Positions 36,136-47,678 of a stretch of 64,000 nt of DNA are shown here, one piece after another. Source of the DNA: Streptomyces sp. CMB-StM0423 (GTDB taxonomy: Bacteria; Actinomycetota; Actinomycetes; Streptomycetales; Streptomycetaceae); contig NZ_CP025407.1 in assembly GCF_002847285.1 (NCBI RefSeq), positions 1,736,001-1,800,000 of the forward strand, written 5' to 3'. Position 1 is the stretch's first letter, and every line of letters begins with the position of its first letter. A program made the translations under genes and the position numbers. The notes below the pieces were generated by a model. That model did not search any database. It saw only the letters and a list, made by a program, of their open reading frames with translations, and had not been told where the DNA came from.

Positions 36136-37095
36136 TCAGTGCTCGCGCGGCGCCGGCACGACGCGGTCGCCCGCGCCGACCTCGGTGTGCACGCCCAGCA
36201 ACTGCCGCATCGCCGACTCGGCCGCGGCGCCGTCGCCGCTGCCCAGCGCCTCCACGATGTGCACGTGGTGGGTGACGGCCTGCTCGCTCGGGCGGTCGCA
36301 GCCGCCGGCGGGGCCGCCGGAGACCTGCAGTGCCGCGGCGACCACGCCGGCCAGGTGCTCCAGCATCCGGTTCCCCGCGACCTGGAGGACCAGCGCGTGG
36401 AACTCGGCGTCGGCGCGGGCGAACGTGACCGTGTCGCCCTGCACCAGCGCGTGGCTCATGATCTCGGCCATGTCCGTCAGCCGCTGCTGGACGGCGCCGC
36501 GGCCGTGGCCCGCCGCGAGCCTGGCGGCCAGCGGCTCGATCGTCCAGCGCAGCTCGCACAGCTCCCGGCGCTGGTCCTCGCGCTGCGGGCCGAAGGCCCG
36601 CCACTCGATGATGTCCGGGTCGAGCAGGTTCCAGTCGCTGACCGGGCGGACCCGGGTGCCGACGTTGGGGCGCGCGCTGACGAGGCCCTTGGCCTCCAGC
36701 ACGCGCAGGGACTCGCGCACCACGGTGCGCGAGACCTCGAAGCGCTGCCCGATCTCCTCGGGCACGAGCGGGCGGTCGGCGCCCAGATCGCCGGAGACGA
36801 TCATCTGGCCGAGCTGCTGGACGAGTTGGCCGTGGAGGCCGCGGCCCCGGCTGGTCGCCGCGCGGCGGCCGACGCGGCCGATCTCCGGCTCCCCGGCGTC
36901 CCAGGCGGGCGGGGCGGGCGGCGCGGGGGCGGCGGGCGGCGCGGCGGGGCCGGGGGCGGCGGCCGGGGGGACGGGAGCGGCGGGGGCGGCGGCCGCGGGG
37001 CCGTCGGGGTACGGGTAGCGGTCCAGATCCCCGTGGCCGGCGAAGCCGGACTCGGAGGAACGGGCCGTCATCATGGTCTGCGCAAGGGTACTCAC
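36136..37095 (-). CDS. whiH: WhiH sporulation regulator (GntR family)
   Basis: 319-aa GntR/FadR-type regulator recognised as WhiH from its near-identical DNA-binding region and from its position directly upstream of hrdB. After an Ala/Pro-rich N-terminal linker (longer than in S. coelicolor WhiH) come GRGLHGQLVQQLGQMIVSGD and the winged helix VPEEIGQRFEVSRTVVRESL, then an FCD ligand domain (EFHALVLQVAGNRMLEHLAG with metal-ligand-like D/H residues). WhiH is required for proper sporulation septation in aerial hyphae and represses its own gene. GTG 37095 (VSTLAQT) matches the family start; AAAGG lies 4 bp upstream. An ABC-transporter-like gene lies 121 bp upstream on the same strand. Confidence 0.92.
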   Translation of the reverse strand: MSTLAQTMMTARSSESGFAGHGDLDRYPYPDGPAAAAPAAPVPPAAAPGPAAPPAAPAPPAPPAWDAGEPEIGRVGRRAATSRGRGLHGQLVQQLGQMIVSGDLGADRPLVPEEIGQRFEVSRTVVRESLRVLEAKGLVSARPNVGTRVRPVSDWNLLDPDIIEWRAFGPQREDQRRELCELRWTIEPLAARLAAGHGRGAVQQRLTDMAEIMSHALVQGDTVTFARADAEFHALVLQVAGNRMLEHLAGVVAAALQVSGGPAGGCDRPSEQAVTHHVHIVEALGSGDGAAAESAMRQLLGVHTEVGAGDRVVPAPREH

Positions 37096-37216
37096 CAAAC
37101 CTTTGTCGGCGGACGCCCCGGCCGCCTTGAGGGCTTTGGTGAAAAGCACACGAAAGGGTGATCGCCCAGCGCCCCTCCATTGACGCCGCGGCGACCTCAA
37201 ACCGGTGGGAAACCGG

Positions 37217-39151
37217 CTATTCACCAGGCGAGTTGAAAACCTTCCGTACGAAACTCGGACACCCGCTCCGCTCCAGCGCGCGCCCCAGGGACCGGGCGCG
37301 GCCCGCGGTCAGGACGTACGCGCCGAGGAGGGCCCCGAGCGACAACACCAGCGCGTGCCCGAAAGGTTGGGCGGGCACGCCGAACACGCCGCCGAGGTGC
37401 AGTCCGCTGCCGGGCCTGGGGATGTGCAGCACGCGCATGAGCTGCACCGGAAGTTCCCCGAGGCGGCGTACGGCGCCGGTGTCGGCGAGCGCGTGGATGC
37501 CGGGGGCGACGGCGACGGGCACGGTGAGCACGGCGGCAAGCCCCAGCGACGCCGACGTGAACAGCCCGGCGGCCAGCACCCCGGTCCAGGCGCAGCCCAC
37601 CGTCACGCCCGCCCAGCTCAGCAGTTGCAGACCGCCGTCGGCAGGCATGTCCACGATGTCGCCGAAGAGCACGAGGAGCGCCGTCGCGTCCGCGAGCAGG
37701 ACCGCGACGAAGAGCAGCAGCGCCACGGCCGTGCTCACGGCGAGCTTGGCGAAGAGCAGGCCGAGGCGGCGCGGCACGGCACCGACGGCCGGGGTGAGCG
37801 AGGGGAAGCTGAACTCCTGGCCGAAGGCGTACGCGCCGAGCAGCCCGGCGCCGATCGCGGCGGGCGGCAGCGGGAAGACCGGCGCCCAGCCGGTGAGCAT
37901 GCGCACGGCGGGGGCGTCGGAGACGGCGGAGCCGCCCGCGGAGTGCGCGAGGAGGGCGGCTCCGGCGACGGAGGCGGCGAGGGTGCCGGCGGCGGCGATG
38001 CGGGGCAGCCGGGAGCCGGAGCCGGCACGGCGCAGCTCGTAGCGCAGGGGGTGGGCGGGGCCGGGGAGCCAGCGGCGGCGCAGCGGTCCCGCGAGGGGGG
38101 CGTCGTCGGGGCCGGCCACGGGGGCGGGGATGAAGGTGCCGGCGGGCGGGGTGTCGCCGGCGGCCGGCGGCTCGGCGCCGGTGTCAGTGCCGGGTTCTAG
38201 GGTGGCCGTGGCGGTGGCGGTGCGGGTGGCCGCGGGCACGGTGGCTGCGGGGACGGCTGCTTCGGGGATGGCGGTGAGGACGGACTCGTGGGAGGAGTCG
38301 GTGAGTTGATGGAGCAGGATGCCGTTGCGGTACGCGAGTTCGCCGACGGCCGCGCTGTCCGTCCCGTAGACGGCCAGGACGCCGCCGTCGCGGCGTACCA
38401 CCTCGATGCGCCGTTCCGGCGTGCTCGCCTGCCGCGTCAGATAACTGGCGAACCGCTCGGACTGCGGCGTCCTGATGAGGACGCAGGGGCGCAGCCGCAG
38501 CCGGGCGAAGTCGTCGGCCTCCTCGTCGGCGACGAGCCGGCCGGCCCGCAGGGTCAGCACCCGGTCGGCGAAGCGGGCGGCGACGCGCGGCTGGGCGGTG
38601 GCGAGCACGACGCAGACTCCGGCGGCGGCCAGCTCCCGCAGCAGCGCGTAGTAGAACGCCGCCTCGCGGCGCGGGAGATCGCGTACGGGGTCGTCGAGCA
38701 GCAGGGAGTGCGGCTGGCCGAGGAGCGCGGTGGCGAGGCCGAGGCGGCGGTCCATGCTGAGGGAGAGGGCGTCGAGCCGGTCGTCGGCGAGCGCGTCGAG
38801 GCCGACGTGGGTGAGCAGGGCGTCGGCGCGGGCCGCGGGGACGCCCACGGCGGCGGCGAGCATGCGCAGGTGGCTGAGCACGGTGCGCGCGGGGTGGCCC
38901 GCGACGTCGCCGAGCACGGCGCCGACCTCGCGGGCGGGGGCGGGGAGCCGGCTCAGCGGGCGGCCGTCGTACAGCGCGATGCCGCGGCCGCTGTCCAACT
39001 GGAGCATGAGGCGCAGCGCGGCGGTCTTGCCGGCACCGGGCTCGCCGAGCAGCGCGGTGACCCTGCCCGCCTCGGCCTCGAACGTGAGGTCGCGCACGGC
39101 CGGCGGGCGGCCGCCGCGGGGCCTGCTCGTGAGTCCGATGGCCTGGATCAC
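37217..39151 (-). CDS. ABC-type ATPase fused to a membrane permease domain, degenerate motifs
   Basis: 644-aa fusion: ATP-binding domain at residues 1-210, a linker rich in Ala/Thr/Pro (about 290-350), and a permease half with about six helices (about 375-625). Walker A is intact (GEPGAGKT, 36-43), but the signature reads LSLSM (129-133) instead of LSGGQ, Walker B is LLLDDP (Asp in place of the catalytic Glu), the Q-loop region is VLGDVAG without Gln, and the H-loop His is replaced (ATAQP). Hydrolysis may therefore be weak. It is upstream of whiH on the same strand, an arrangement I associate with Streptomyces. GTG 39151 has GGAGG 4 bp upstream. Substrate and direction unknown, with exporter more likely. 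Confidence 0.82.
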   Translation of the reverse strand: MIQAIGLTSRPRGGRPPAVRDLTFEAEAGRVTALLGEPGAGKTAALRLMLQLDSGRGIALYDGRPLSRLPAPAREVGAVLGDVAGHPARTVLSHLRMLAAAVGVPAARADALLTHVGLDALADDRLDALSLSMDRRLGLATALLGQPHSLLLDDPVRDLPRREAAFYYALLRELAAAGVCVVLATAQPRVAARFADRVLTLRAGRLVADEEADDFARLRLRPCVLIRTPQSERFASYLTRQASTPERRIEVVRRDGGVLAVYGTDSAAVGELAYRNGILLHQLTDSSHESVLTAIPEAAVPAATVPAATRTATATATLEPGTDTGAEPPAAGDTPPAGTFIPAPVAGPDDAPLAGPLRRRWLPGPAHPLRYELRRAGSGSRLPRIAAAGTLAASVAGAALLAHSAGGSAVSDAPAVRMLTGWAPVFPLPPAAIGAGLLGAYAFGQEFSFPSLTPAVGAVPRRLGLLFAKLAVSTAVALLLFVAVLLADATALLVLFGDIVDMPADGGLQLLSWAGVTVGCAWTGVLAAGLFTSASLGLAAVLTVPVAVAPGIHALADTGAVRRLGELPVQLMRVLHIPRPGSGLHLGGVFGVPAQPFGHALVLSLGALLGAYVLTAGRARSLGRALERSGCPSFVRKVFNSPGE

Positions 39152-39423
39152 CGCGCCTCCCTAAATCGGTTGATATCCGACATATAGGGATGATTGCGCA
39201 GGAGGCGCGCCGGGACCGGGATTTCACCCCGGGGCGCGGTGCGGCGTCGCGGATGTGTGCTCGTACGACTCGTATGCCCGGAGGGGCGCAATCCGGAGGC
39301 CGTCGGCTGGGACAGGGCGCCCGGGGGCTGTGCCGGGCGTGCGGCCCGGGCTTCCCCGGAGTCGGCTGCGCGGACGCGCGGTGGGGAAGGCGGCGAGGCA
39401 GAGGGCGTGCCGCCCGCCGGTCC

Positions 39424-40179
39424 TCAGACCTCGGGGCGCAGCATCGGGGGGTTGAGGATCGTGGCGCCGCCGGCCTGGAAGAGCTGGGCGGGACGGCCGC
39501 CCTGACGGGTGGTGGTGCCGCCGGTGGGCAGCAGGAAGCCGGGGGTGCCGGTGACCTTGCGGTGGAAGTTGCGCGGGTCCAGCGCGACGCCCCACACCGC
39601 CTCGTACACCCGGCGCAGCTCCCCGACCGTGAACTCCTGCGGGCAGAAGGCCGTGGCAAGCGACGAGTACTCGATCTTCGACCGGGCCCGCTCCACGCCG
39701 TCGGCCAGGATCCGGCGGTGGTCGAAGGCCAGCGGCGGGTGCTCCCCGTCGTCGTCGGCGGGGCCGACGAGGGTCTCGACCGGCGCCCACCGGGCGCCGC
39801 CGACGTCGCCGCCGGGGCGCGGCGCGGGAAGGTCCGGCGCCAGCACGAGGTGGGCGACGCTCACCACGCGCATCCGCGGGTCGCGCTTCGGATCGCCGTA
39901 GGTGGCGAGCTGTTCGAGGTGCGCGGCGTGCGCGGGGGTGTCCTCCTCCACCGGGCCGTGCGCGTGCAGGCCGGTCTCCTCCGCGAGTTCGCGCGCCGCC
40001 GCCTCGGCCAGGTCCTCCTCCTCGCGTACGAAACCGCCGGGCAGCGCCCACCGGCCCTGAAAGGGCGCCTCACCGCGGCGGACGATCAGGGCGCTCAGAG
40101 CGTGCCGGCGCACGGTGAGCACGACCAGGTCGACGGTCACGGCGAACGGCGGGTAGGCGGACGGCTCGTAGGGGGGCAT
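39424..40179 (-). CDS. NUDIX hydrolase / NrtR-like regulator
   Basis: 251-aa protein with an N-terminal NUDIX domain and a C-terminal winged-helix region typical of NrtR-type regulators ([21 protein letters not shown], then [13 protein letters not shown]). The Nudix box is complete ([19 protein letters not shown] at about 49-71), so hydrolysis of a nucleoside diphosphate derivative such as ADP-ribose is possible; many NrtR regulators have lost it. NrtR proteins control NAD or sugar genes by binding ADP-ribose-like effectors. An inverted repeat in the leader (40190-40211) is a good autoregulatory operator candidate. The upstream gene on the same strand is a debranching-enzyme-like protein, 75 bp away. 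Confidence 0.87.
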   Translation of the reverse strand: MPPYEPSAYPPFAVTVDLVVLTVRRHALSALIVRRGEAPFQGRWALPGGFVREEEDLAEAAARELAEETGLHAHGPVEEDTPAHAAHLEQLATYGDPKRDPRMRVVSVAHLVLAPDLPAPRPGGDVGGARWAPVETLVGPADDDGEHPPLAFDHRRILADGVERARSKIEYSSLATAFCPQEFTVGELRRVYEAVWGVALDPRNFHRKVTGTPGFLLPTGGTTTRQGGRPAQLFQAGGATILNPPMLRPEV

Positions 40180-40189
40180 GGCGGGGATC

Positions 40190-40211
40190 TTAGTCGTCTG
40201 CCTGACGATAA
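40190..40211 (-). promoter_or_regulatory. Inverted repeat in the NUDIX/NrtR leader
   Basis: TTATCGTC and GACGACTAA (minus strand) flank AGGCA, a nearly perfect palindrome 11 bp upstream of the start. Candidate binding site for the regulator it precedes. Confidence 0.5.
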
Positions 40212-40254
40212 TCAGGACTTCCCGGGAGACGGGCCGGACGGGCGGGGCGGCGGC

Positions 40255-42612
40255 TCAGGAGCCGAGTTGGATGCCGGGGGCGGCCTCTTCGACGACGGCG
40301 AGACCGAGGCGGCTGACCCGTACGGCGAAGGGCTCGCCGGCCAGCCGCCAGCCCGTGAGCTGCACCGCGCCCAGCGGGGCCGTGGCAGGCGGACGGGCGG
40401 CGACGGTGCCGGCGGGGACGTCGGGGGCGACGCCTGCGAGCGCGGTGAGGATGTGCACCGCGGCGGCGGCCGCGACGGCGGACGGGCGGCAGGCGGCGGG
40501 GTGCGGGAGCGGGGCGCCGCCCGCGGTGCGCTGGTCGCCCGCGTACATCTCGGGGAGGTGGTGGCCGAAGTGGCCCGCGGCGTCGAGGAGTCCGCGGAGG
40601 AGGGGTCCGGCCTCCTTGTCGTGGCCGGCGGTGAAGAGCCCGGCGACGGCGACGGCGGTCTCGTGGACGTGCACGGCGCCGGCGCGGTGGCCGAAGGGGT
40701 TGAAGCCGGGCTCGGCGGCGCCGAGGCTGCGCAGGCCCCAGCCGGAGTCGAGGGCGGGGCCGCCGAGGAGGCGGGCGAGCTGACCGGTCTGCGCCTTGTC
40801 GAGGAGGCCGGGTGCGCTGTCGGCGACGGGGAGACCGTTGCCGTCGGCGGAGGCGGGCGTGGCGGAGGCGGGGTTGGCGTTGCCGTTGGCGCGGACGAGG
40901 GCGTCGGCGGCGGTCGGCAGGAGGTGGGCGGCGGGGCTGCCGAGGTGGGTGAGCGGACGGCCGTCGGGGGCGAGGGCCGCCGCGGGCCTGCCGCCGGCGA
41001 CGTCCTCGGTCCAGAAGCCGGCGCGGAACCGCTCGCGCAGGGCCGCGGCCCACTGGCGCCACTCGGCGGCACCGGGACGGCCGCAGGCGTCGAGGAGTTC
41101 GGCGCCGAGGAGGGCGGCGCGGTGGGCGTGGGCCTGGGTCTCGCAGCGGTACGGGCCGCCGGGGGCCGGGTCGGGGACGAAGCCGCGGTCGTCCGCGGCG
41201 GCGCGCAGCCACGCGAGGCAGCGCTCGGCGGCGGGCAGGAGCCCGCCGAGATCCCGCTCCGGCAGCCCCCAGCGGCGGGCCTCGGCGAGCACGGCGGGAA
41301 AGAGGAGGGTGGCCTCGACGCCGGTGGCGGCCGGGGGCAGATGCGGGCCCGCGTCCCTGAGGGTGCCGGGCAGCCGCGCCGGCTCGGGAGCCCCGGCGGC
41401 GGGGGCCGCCGGCCAGGTGCGGGCGACGGCGCGGAGGGTGCCGGCGGCCAGGCGCGTACCCAGCGGCAGAAGCATGCGGGCGGCCCAGAGCGCGTCCGCG
41501 GGAGCCAGCGCGCAACGCCACGGCACCCCGGCGACGAGGTGCACGTCGGTCGGCTCGGCAGGATCGCGGAGCAGCAGCGTCCGCAGGTCGTCGAGCGCGG
41601 TGCCCAGCAACGGGGCGACCCCCGGATCGTCGCCCGCCGCGGCGGCGGCCGGCGGCCACGGCACCGGCGGCAGCTCCCGCGGGCACGCCTGATCCGTACC
41701 GATCCGCAGTTCCAGCGTCCGGGACCCGCCCGGCGCCAACTCCAGTTGCCACCGCAGCAACCCGGCCGCGGCGATCACGTCGTCGGGCGGCGGCTCCGCG
41801 GTCACCAGGGCCCCCACCCCGGGGGCCCCACCCCCACCCCCTCCCCCTCCGCTGCTTCTTTCGGCGCCCCGCGACCCGCCGCCGGGCGCTGCCGCGGCCC
41901 CGCGCCCGCCGCTCCCGTGAGCCGCGCCGCCGCGCACACCGTCTCCACGCGCGGCACCGCCCCGGGCGGCACCGCCATAAGCCTCGGCGCCGCCCTGTGC
42001 ACCCGTACCGGGCGCGCCACCGCCGGGCGTGGTGCCGGTCCGCGCCGGGGCCGTGGCGCGTGCCCCTCCCCCGGCTTCCGCGGGTGCGGCGTCCGGCTCG
42101 CGGCCGGGGTCCGCGAGGGCCGGGAGCGGGCGCCAGCGCAGGCCCGACTCGTGGACGCTGGCCGGGACTTCGCAGCGCTCGTGTCCGGCGGCGACGGCGC
42201 TCAACTCGGCGAGGTCCGTGCCCAGCTCGGCCTCCAGCGTCAGGCGCAGCACGCGGGTGGCGCTGCTGTGCAGCGTGATCCGCTCGACCCCGGCGGCGTG
42301 CCGCACCCGCTCCACGACCACGGCGGGGTCGGGTCCCGACTCGGCGCCGGTGCGGACCGTGCCCACGAAGCGCACCCGGTCCGCGCCCGACCGGCGCCCC
42401 TGTACCGGCAGCGGCTCGACGCCGCCCACCCGCAGCCGCAGCCGTCCGACCAGCCGGCGGCCCGCCCGGTAGAACCCTTCGAGTCCGTGGCCGTCGAGCT
42501 GGCCGTGGCGGGCGGAGACGGCGAAGGCCGGCATGGCGACGCAGACGAGCGCGTCGTGCGCGGGGCCGGGCACGGGTGGCCGCTGACGCGGGGGCTGGGG
42601 GCTGGGAGACAC
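40255..42612 (-). CDS. Glycogen debranching N-terminal domain/amylo-alpha-1,6-glucosidase-like protein
   Basis: 785-aa protein. The N-terminal 170 residues form a beta-rich domain of the glycogen-debranching N-terminal type; the C-terminal 430 residues are an (alpha/alpha)6-barrel resembling amylo-alpha-1,6-glucosidases (GH15/GH63-like; RCETQAHAHRAALLG, GWGLRSLGAAEPGFNPF, HVHETAVAVAGL). Between them, residues about 175-275 are an exceptionally Gly/Ala-rich linker (GGAEAYGGAARGGAARGDG). Catalytic acids cannot be assigned with confidence. GTG 42612 has GAGAGGA 7 bp upstream. No signal peptide, so cytosolic. It is followed by the NUDIX/NrtR gene, and may process storage or imported alpha-glucan. 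Confidence 0.82.
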   Translation of the reverse strand: MSPSPQPPRQRPPVPGPAHDALVCVAMPAFAVSARHGQLDGHGLEGFYRAGRRLVGRLRLRVGGVEPLPVQGRRSGADRVRFVGTVRTGAESGPDPAVVVERVRHAAGVERITLHSSATRVLRLTLEAELGTDLAELSAVAAGHERCEVPASVHESGLRWRPLPALADPGREPDAAPAEAGGGARATAPARTGTTPGGGAPGTGAQGGAEAYGGAARGGAARGDGVRGGAAHGSGGRGAAAAPGGGSRGAERSSGGGGGGGGAPGVGALVTAEPPPDDVIAAAGLLRWQLELAPGGSRTLELRIGTDQACPRELPPVPWPPAAAAAGDDPGVAPLLGTALDDLRTLLLRDPAEPTDVHLVAGVPWRCALAPADALWAARMLLPLGTRLAAGTLRAVARTWPAAPAAGAPEPARLPGTLRDAGPHLPPAATGVEATLLFPAVLAEARRWGLPERDLGGLLPAAERCLAWLRAAADDRGFVPDPAPGGPYRCETQAHAHRAALLGAELLDACGRPGAAEWRQWAAALRERFRAGFWTEDVAGGRPAAALAPDGRPLTHLGSPAAHLLPTAADALVRANGNANPASATPASADGNGLPVADSAPGLLDKAQTGQLARLLGGPALDSGWGLRSLGAAEPGFNPFGHRAGAVHVHETAVAVAGLFTAGHDKEAGPLLRGLLDAAGHFGHHLPEMYAGDQRTAGGAPLPHPAACRPSAVAAAAAVHILTALAGVAPDVPAGTVAARPPATAPLGAVQLTGWRLAGEPFAVRVSRLGLAVVEEAAPGIQLGS

Positions 42613-42745
42613 GCGGCAGTCCTCTCGGGAAGCCGTGGACGGACGAGGCGGCGACCGGCCGCCGCCGTGAGAACGCCCGCAAGCCCCTCCAGGTCACGCC
42701 GACGGCCCACCGGCCGCCCCGCACCGCTCTCTCATGCCGTCATCG

Positions 42746-44047
42746 CTACTCCTTGCTCCGCACGTCGCGGCGCCGGGCGGTGCGGCGCGACGGGCGGCGG
42801 CCGGGCGGGCGGCGGGACCCGCGGTTCGACGGCTGGGCCGGCGGCAGGCACAGCGGCCGCGCCCGCGCCCGGGACCGGGACGCCGCCGCGGGCGGCTGGG
42901 AGCCCGGCTCCGCCGGCACCGGCGAGGCGGCGGCCTCCTGGGCGCGGCGCTGGCGGCGCAGGGAGCGCCGCAACGGCTCAGGATCCAGGCCCTCGTTGAT
43001 CGCCTGATGGAGCAGCCGGGCGAACAGGTATTCCGGGTCGGACACCAGGGCGCAGCCGAGGGCGACCCGGGCCGCCGCCTCGTCGCCGCTGGACCACGCC
43101 ACCCAGCCGGCAAGCGTCAATGGCGCCGCGGCGTGCTCCACATACGCTCCGATGCAGCGACGCGACAGCGCCCGCCACAGCCGCAGCGCGCCCGCCGCCT
43201 CTTCGCCCTCCATCCGCTCGGCGGCGCGGTCTCGGGTGAGCCGGTCCTGGAGCCCGACGATGAGGGCCGCGCACTCGTCGTCGGTGAGCAGCCTGTCGTC
43301 CCGCTCATCGGTGTCCGCCGCCGCCTCCCCCGCGGGCGGCGGAGCGTCGGTGAGCCGGGCGATCAGCCGGTCCGTCAGCGCCAGGGTCTCGGCGCGCACG
43401 GTCTCGCGGCCGGCCTGCTCCAGGATCCGCGGCACGAGCGAGCCGCCGGCCGCGTCGAGCGCCCGCGTCTGCCGGTCGACGTCCGGGTGCCGGGGCGCGA
43501 TCCTGCCCTCCAGCGCGCGCAGCGACCCGGGCCGCCGCAGGCCCGCATAGGCCGCGGCGGCGGCCATGGCGGAGCTGCCGGGCGGGACCAGCTCGGTGCC
43601 CTCCGGCGGACAGCAGCTCTCGTCCGGGCAGAGGTAGGACCAGAAGCGCCCGGCGGAGATGCACAACGCCTCGACGACCGGCACCTCCAGCCGTCCGCAG
43701 GCCACGCGGAGCCGCTGGGCGAGCGAGCGGAGCCGCTCCATGACCTCGCGTGGCTGCTCGCCCACGCCGGGGTCCTGGCAGAGGAAGACGACGATGCCGT
43801 CCGGCTTGTCGCCCCGCTTCGCGCTGCCCTCGATGAGGCACTCCGCGAGCTGCGCGGCCACGTCCCGCCAGCCGTCCCGGTCCGGCGGAATGCCGAGCCG
43901 CAGCCGGCCGCCGAACCGTCCGTGCTCGCCGTGCAGCGCGGCGAGGACGACGCTGTCGTCCGGGTGGAAGCCCATCAGGTACGGCAGGGCGTCCGCCAGC
44001 TCGGCCGGGCTGCGCAGCACGACCTGCGTTTCGTTGTGCGTTGTCAT
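42746..44047 (-). CDS. DUF4192 domain-containing protein
   Basis: 433-aa cytosolic actinobacterial protein of unknown function recognised as DUF4192: MTTHNETQVVLRSPAEL at the start and YLMGFHPDDSVVLAALHG are hallmarks. The middle includes a cysteine cluster (CPDESCCPPEG) that may bind metal. The last 60 residues are a very basic, Arg/Pro-rich tail (SRRPPGRRPSRRTARRR), which could contact nucleic acid. Start ATG 44047 is unambiguous. It is divergent from a methyltransferase gene by about 200 bp. No function can be assigned. Confidence 0.88.
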   Translation of the reverse strand: MTTHNETQVVLRSPAELADALPYLMGFHPDDSVVLAALHGEHGRFGGRLRLGIPPDRDGWRDVAAQLAECLIEGSAKRGDKPDGIVVFLCQDPGVGEQPREVMERLRSLAQRLRVACGRLEVPVVEALCISAGRFWSYLCPDESCCPPEGTELVPPGSSAMAAAAAYAGLRRPGSLRALEGRIAPRHPDVDRQTRALDAAGGSLVPRILEQAGRETVRAETLALTDRLIARLTDAPPPAGEAAADTDERDDRLLTDDECAALIVGLQDRLTRDRAAERMEGEEAAGALRLWRALSRRCIGAYVEHAAAPLTLAGWVAWSSGDEAAARVALGCALVSDPEYLFARLLHQAINEGLDPEPLRRSLRRQRRAQEAAASPVPAEPGSQPPAAASRSRARARPLCLPPAQPSNRGSRRPPGRRPSRRTARRRDVRSKE

Positions 44048-44245
44048 GGCTTGAGGGTTTCGTGTCTCCGCGAGATCCGCGACCCCTGTGGATAACTCCT
44101 GGCAGGGCCATGCCATCACCCTCCCGGACCTGGGGAATCCGGCCAACCCGCGGGTTGGCCGGTTCGGTTCGGGCTCCCGGCTGCGGCGGCCTCTACGGTG
44201 ACGCGAGGAAGGCGACGTACGCCGACACGAAGGGGCAAACGCGCC

Positions 44246-45115
44246 ATGGCATCCGACGCGCACGACAGCAACCTCGCTCCCCCGTCGCCCGAGGAGGTCG
44301 GTTCCGCGTACGACCGGTTCGGCCCGCTGTACGACCTGACGCAGGGCACCGCCGCCATCCACGTCGGCCGGTGGTCGGCTGACGACGCGGGCCTGCCCGC
44401 GACCTCGCTCGGGAAGCTGGCCGACCAGGCGATGAACCGGCAGACCGACTACTACATCGACGCCCTGGCGCCCGGTGAGACCGACCACGTGCTCGACATC
44501 GGCAGCGGCACGGGCGGTCCCGCCGTGCGTCTTGCGGAGCGCACCGGCGCGCGCGTCACGGGGATCACCGTCAGCGAGACGCAGGTCGCCCGCTCCCGGG
44601 AGCGGGCCGCCGCCGCGTCGCTCACGGACCGCGTGACGTTCGCCCTCAACGACGCGCTGGAACTCCCCTACGAGGACGCGTCGTTCGACGCCGCCTGGGC
44701 CATCGACTCCTTCGCCCACATCGCCGACCGGCTGCGCGGACTGCGCCAGGCGTGGCGCGTGCTGCCGCGCGGCGGGCGGTTCCTGATGACGGAGTTCACC
44801 CGCCGCGGCGAACCGTCGCGCGCGCAGTTGGACACCTTCCGGCAGGTCTGGACGTCGCCGCCGCCGCTGCCGCTGGCGGACGGGCTGCGGCTGGCGTGCG
44901 AGGCGGGCTTCGAGCTCGTGCGGCTGGAGAACCAGACCCACGACGTCATCATGAACGCCGAGGTCATGACGGTTCTCTACCGGGACCACCACGACGAGAT
45001 CCGGGAGCGCTACGGGCTGGAGACGACGGCGGCGATGGACGCCTCGATCCCGTTGTTCCGCACGTTCGTCCGCGACCACCTCGGCTACTTCGTCTATCTC
45101 CTGCGCAAGCCGTAG
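44246..45115 (+). CDS. SAM-dependent methyltransferase (class I)
   Basis: 289-aa small-molecule methyltransferase. Motif I is VLDIGSGTGGPAVRLAE, followed by ITVSETQVARSRERA and the motif-II-like DASFDAAWAIDSFAHIAD. The layout resembles natural-product O-/C-methyltransferases such as EryG or rifamycin methyltransferases and sarcosine/glycine methyltransferases. The start ATG 44246 is preceded by AAGGGG at about 10 bp. It stands alone between a divergent DUF4192 gene and a convergent RecQ-like gene; no biosynthetic cluster is nearby, so the substrate is unknown. Confidence 0.85.
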   Translation: MASDAHDSNLAPPSPEEVGSAYDRFGPLYDLTQGTAAIHVGRWSADDAGLPATSLGKLADQAMNRQTDYYIDALAPGETDHVLDIGSGTGGPAVRLAERTGARVTGITVSETQVARSRERAAAASLTDRVTFALNDALELPYEDASFDAAWAIDSFAHIADRLRGLRQAWRVLPRGGRFLMTEFTRRGEPSRAQLDTFRQVWTSPPPLPLADGLRLACEAGFELVRLENQTHDVIMNAEVMTVLYRDHHDEIRERYGLETTAAMDASIPLFRTFVRDHLGYFVYLLRKP

Positions 45116-45166
45116 CGCCGCGGCGGCCGGTGCGGTGCGGCTGCCCGGCGTCATCGCTGCGCTCGC

Positions 45167-47326
<2,160 letters not shown>

Positions 47327-47678
47327 GCCCCTATGCAACCCGATGGCACCGACAGTCAGCCACCTCACGCACGGTGATTACTGCTGATACGCAGTTGGTC
47401 AGCGGTTGGACAGCCGCGGGACACCGGCCCGCCGACGTCACGAAAGCGGCCAGGCGACCGCCGCCGCGGGGCCCGAAAGCGGCCCGCACCGCAGCCCGTC
47501 GGCGGCCGGAGAAGATGGACCTGTCGACAATGCCGCATTGCCGCAGGCCAGTTCGGCGGGGAGAATTGAGGTTCGCTCCCAGCGCCGGCCCGGTCCCCCG
47601 GGCTGCTCCACGCTGCGCGCCCACGCCCGTTCGCCCCCGCCGTGCGTTCCGTACGCCCGCAGCCCCCAGGGAGGGCCC
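47327..47678. other. Intergenic region between the RecQ gene and a conserved hypothetical gene
   Basis: About 350 bp between divergent genes. It should contain both promoters. I see no clear -35/-10 pair, no strong inverted repeat and no protein-like frame. Confidence 0.5.

Noticed and set aside
37217..39151. Missing ATPase of the sugar importer at 18-21 kb
   Set aside because: This ATPase is fused to its own permease domain and is not MsiK/MalK-like; it also has degenerate motifs.
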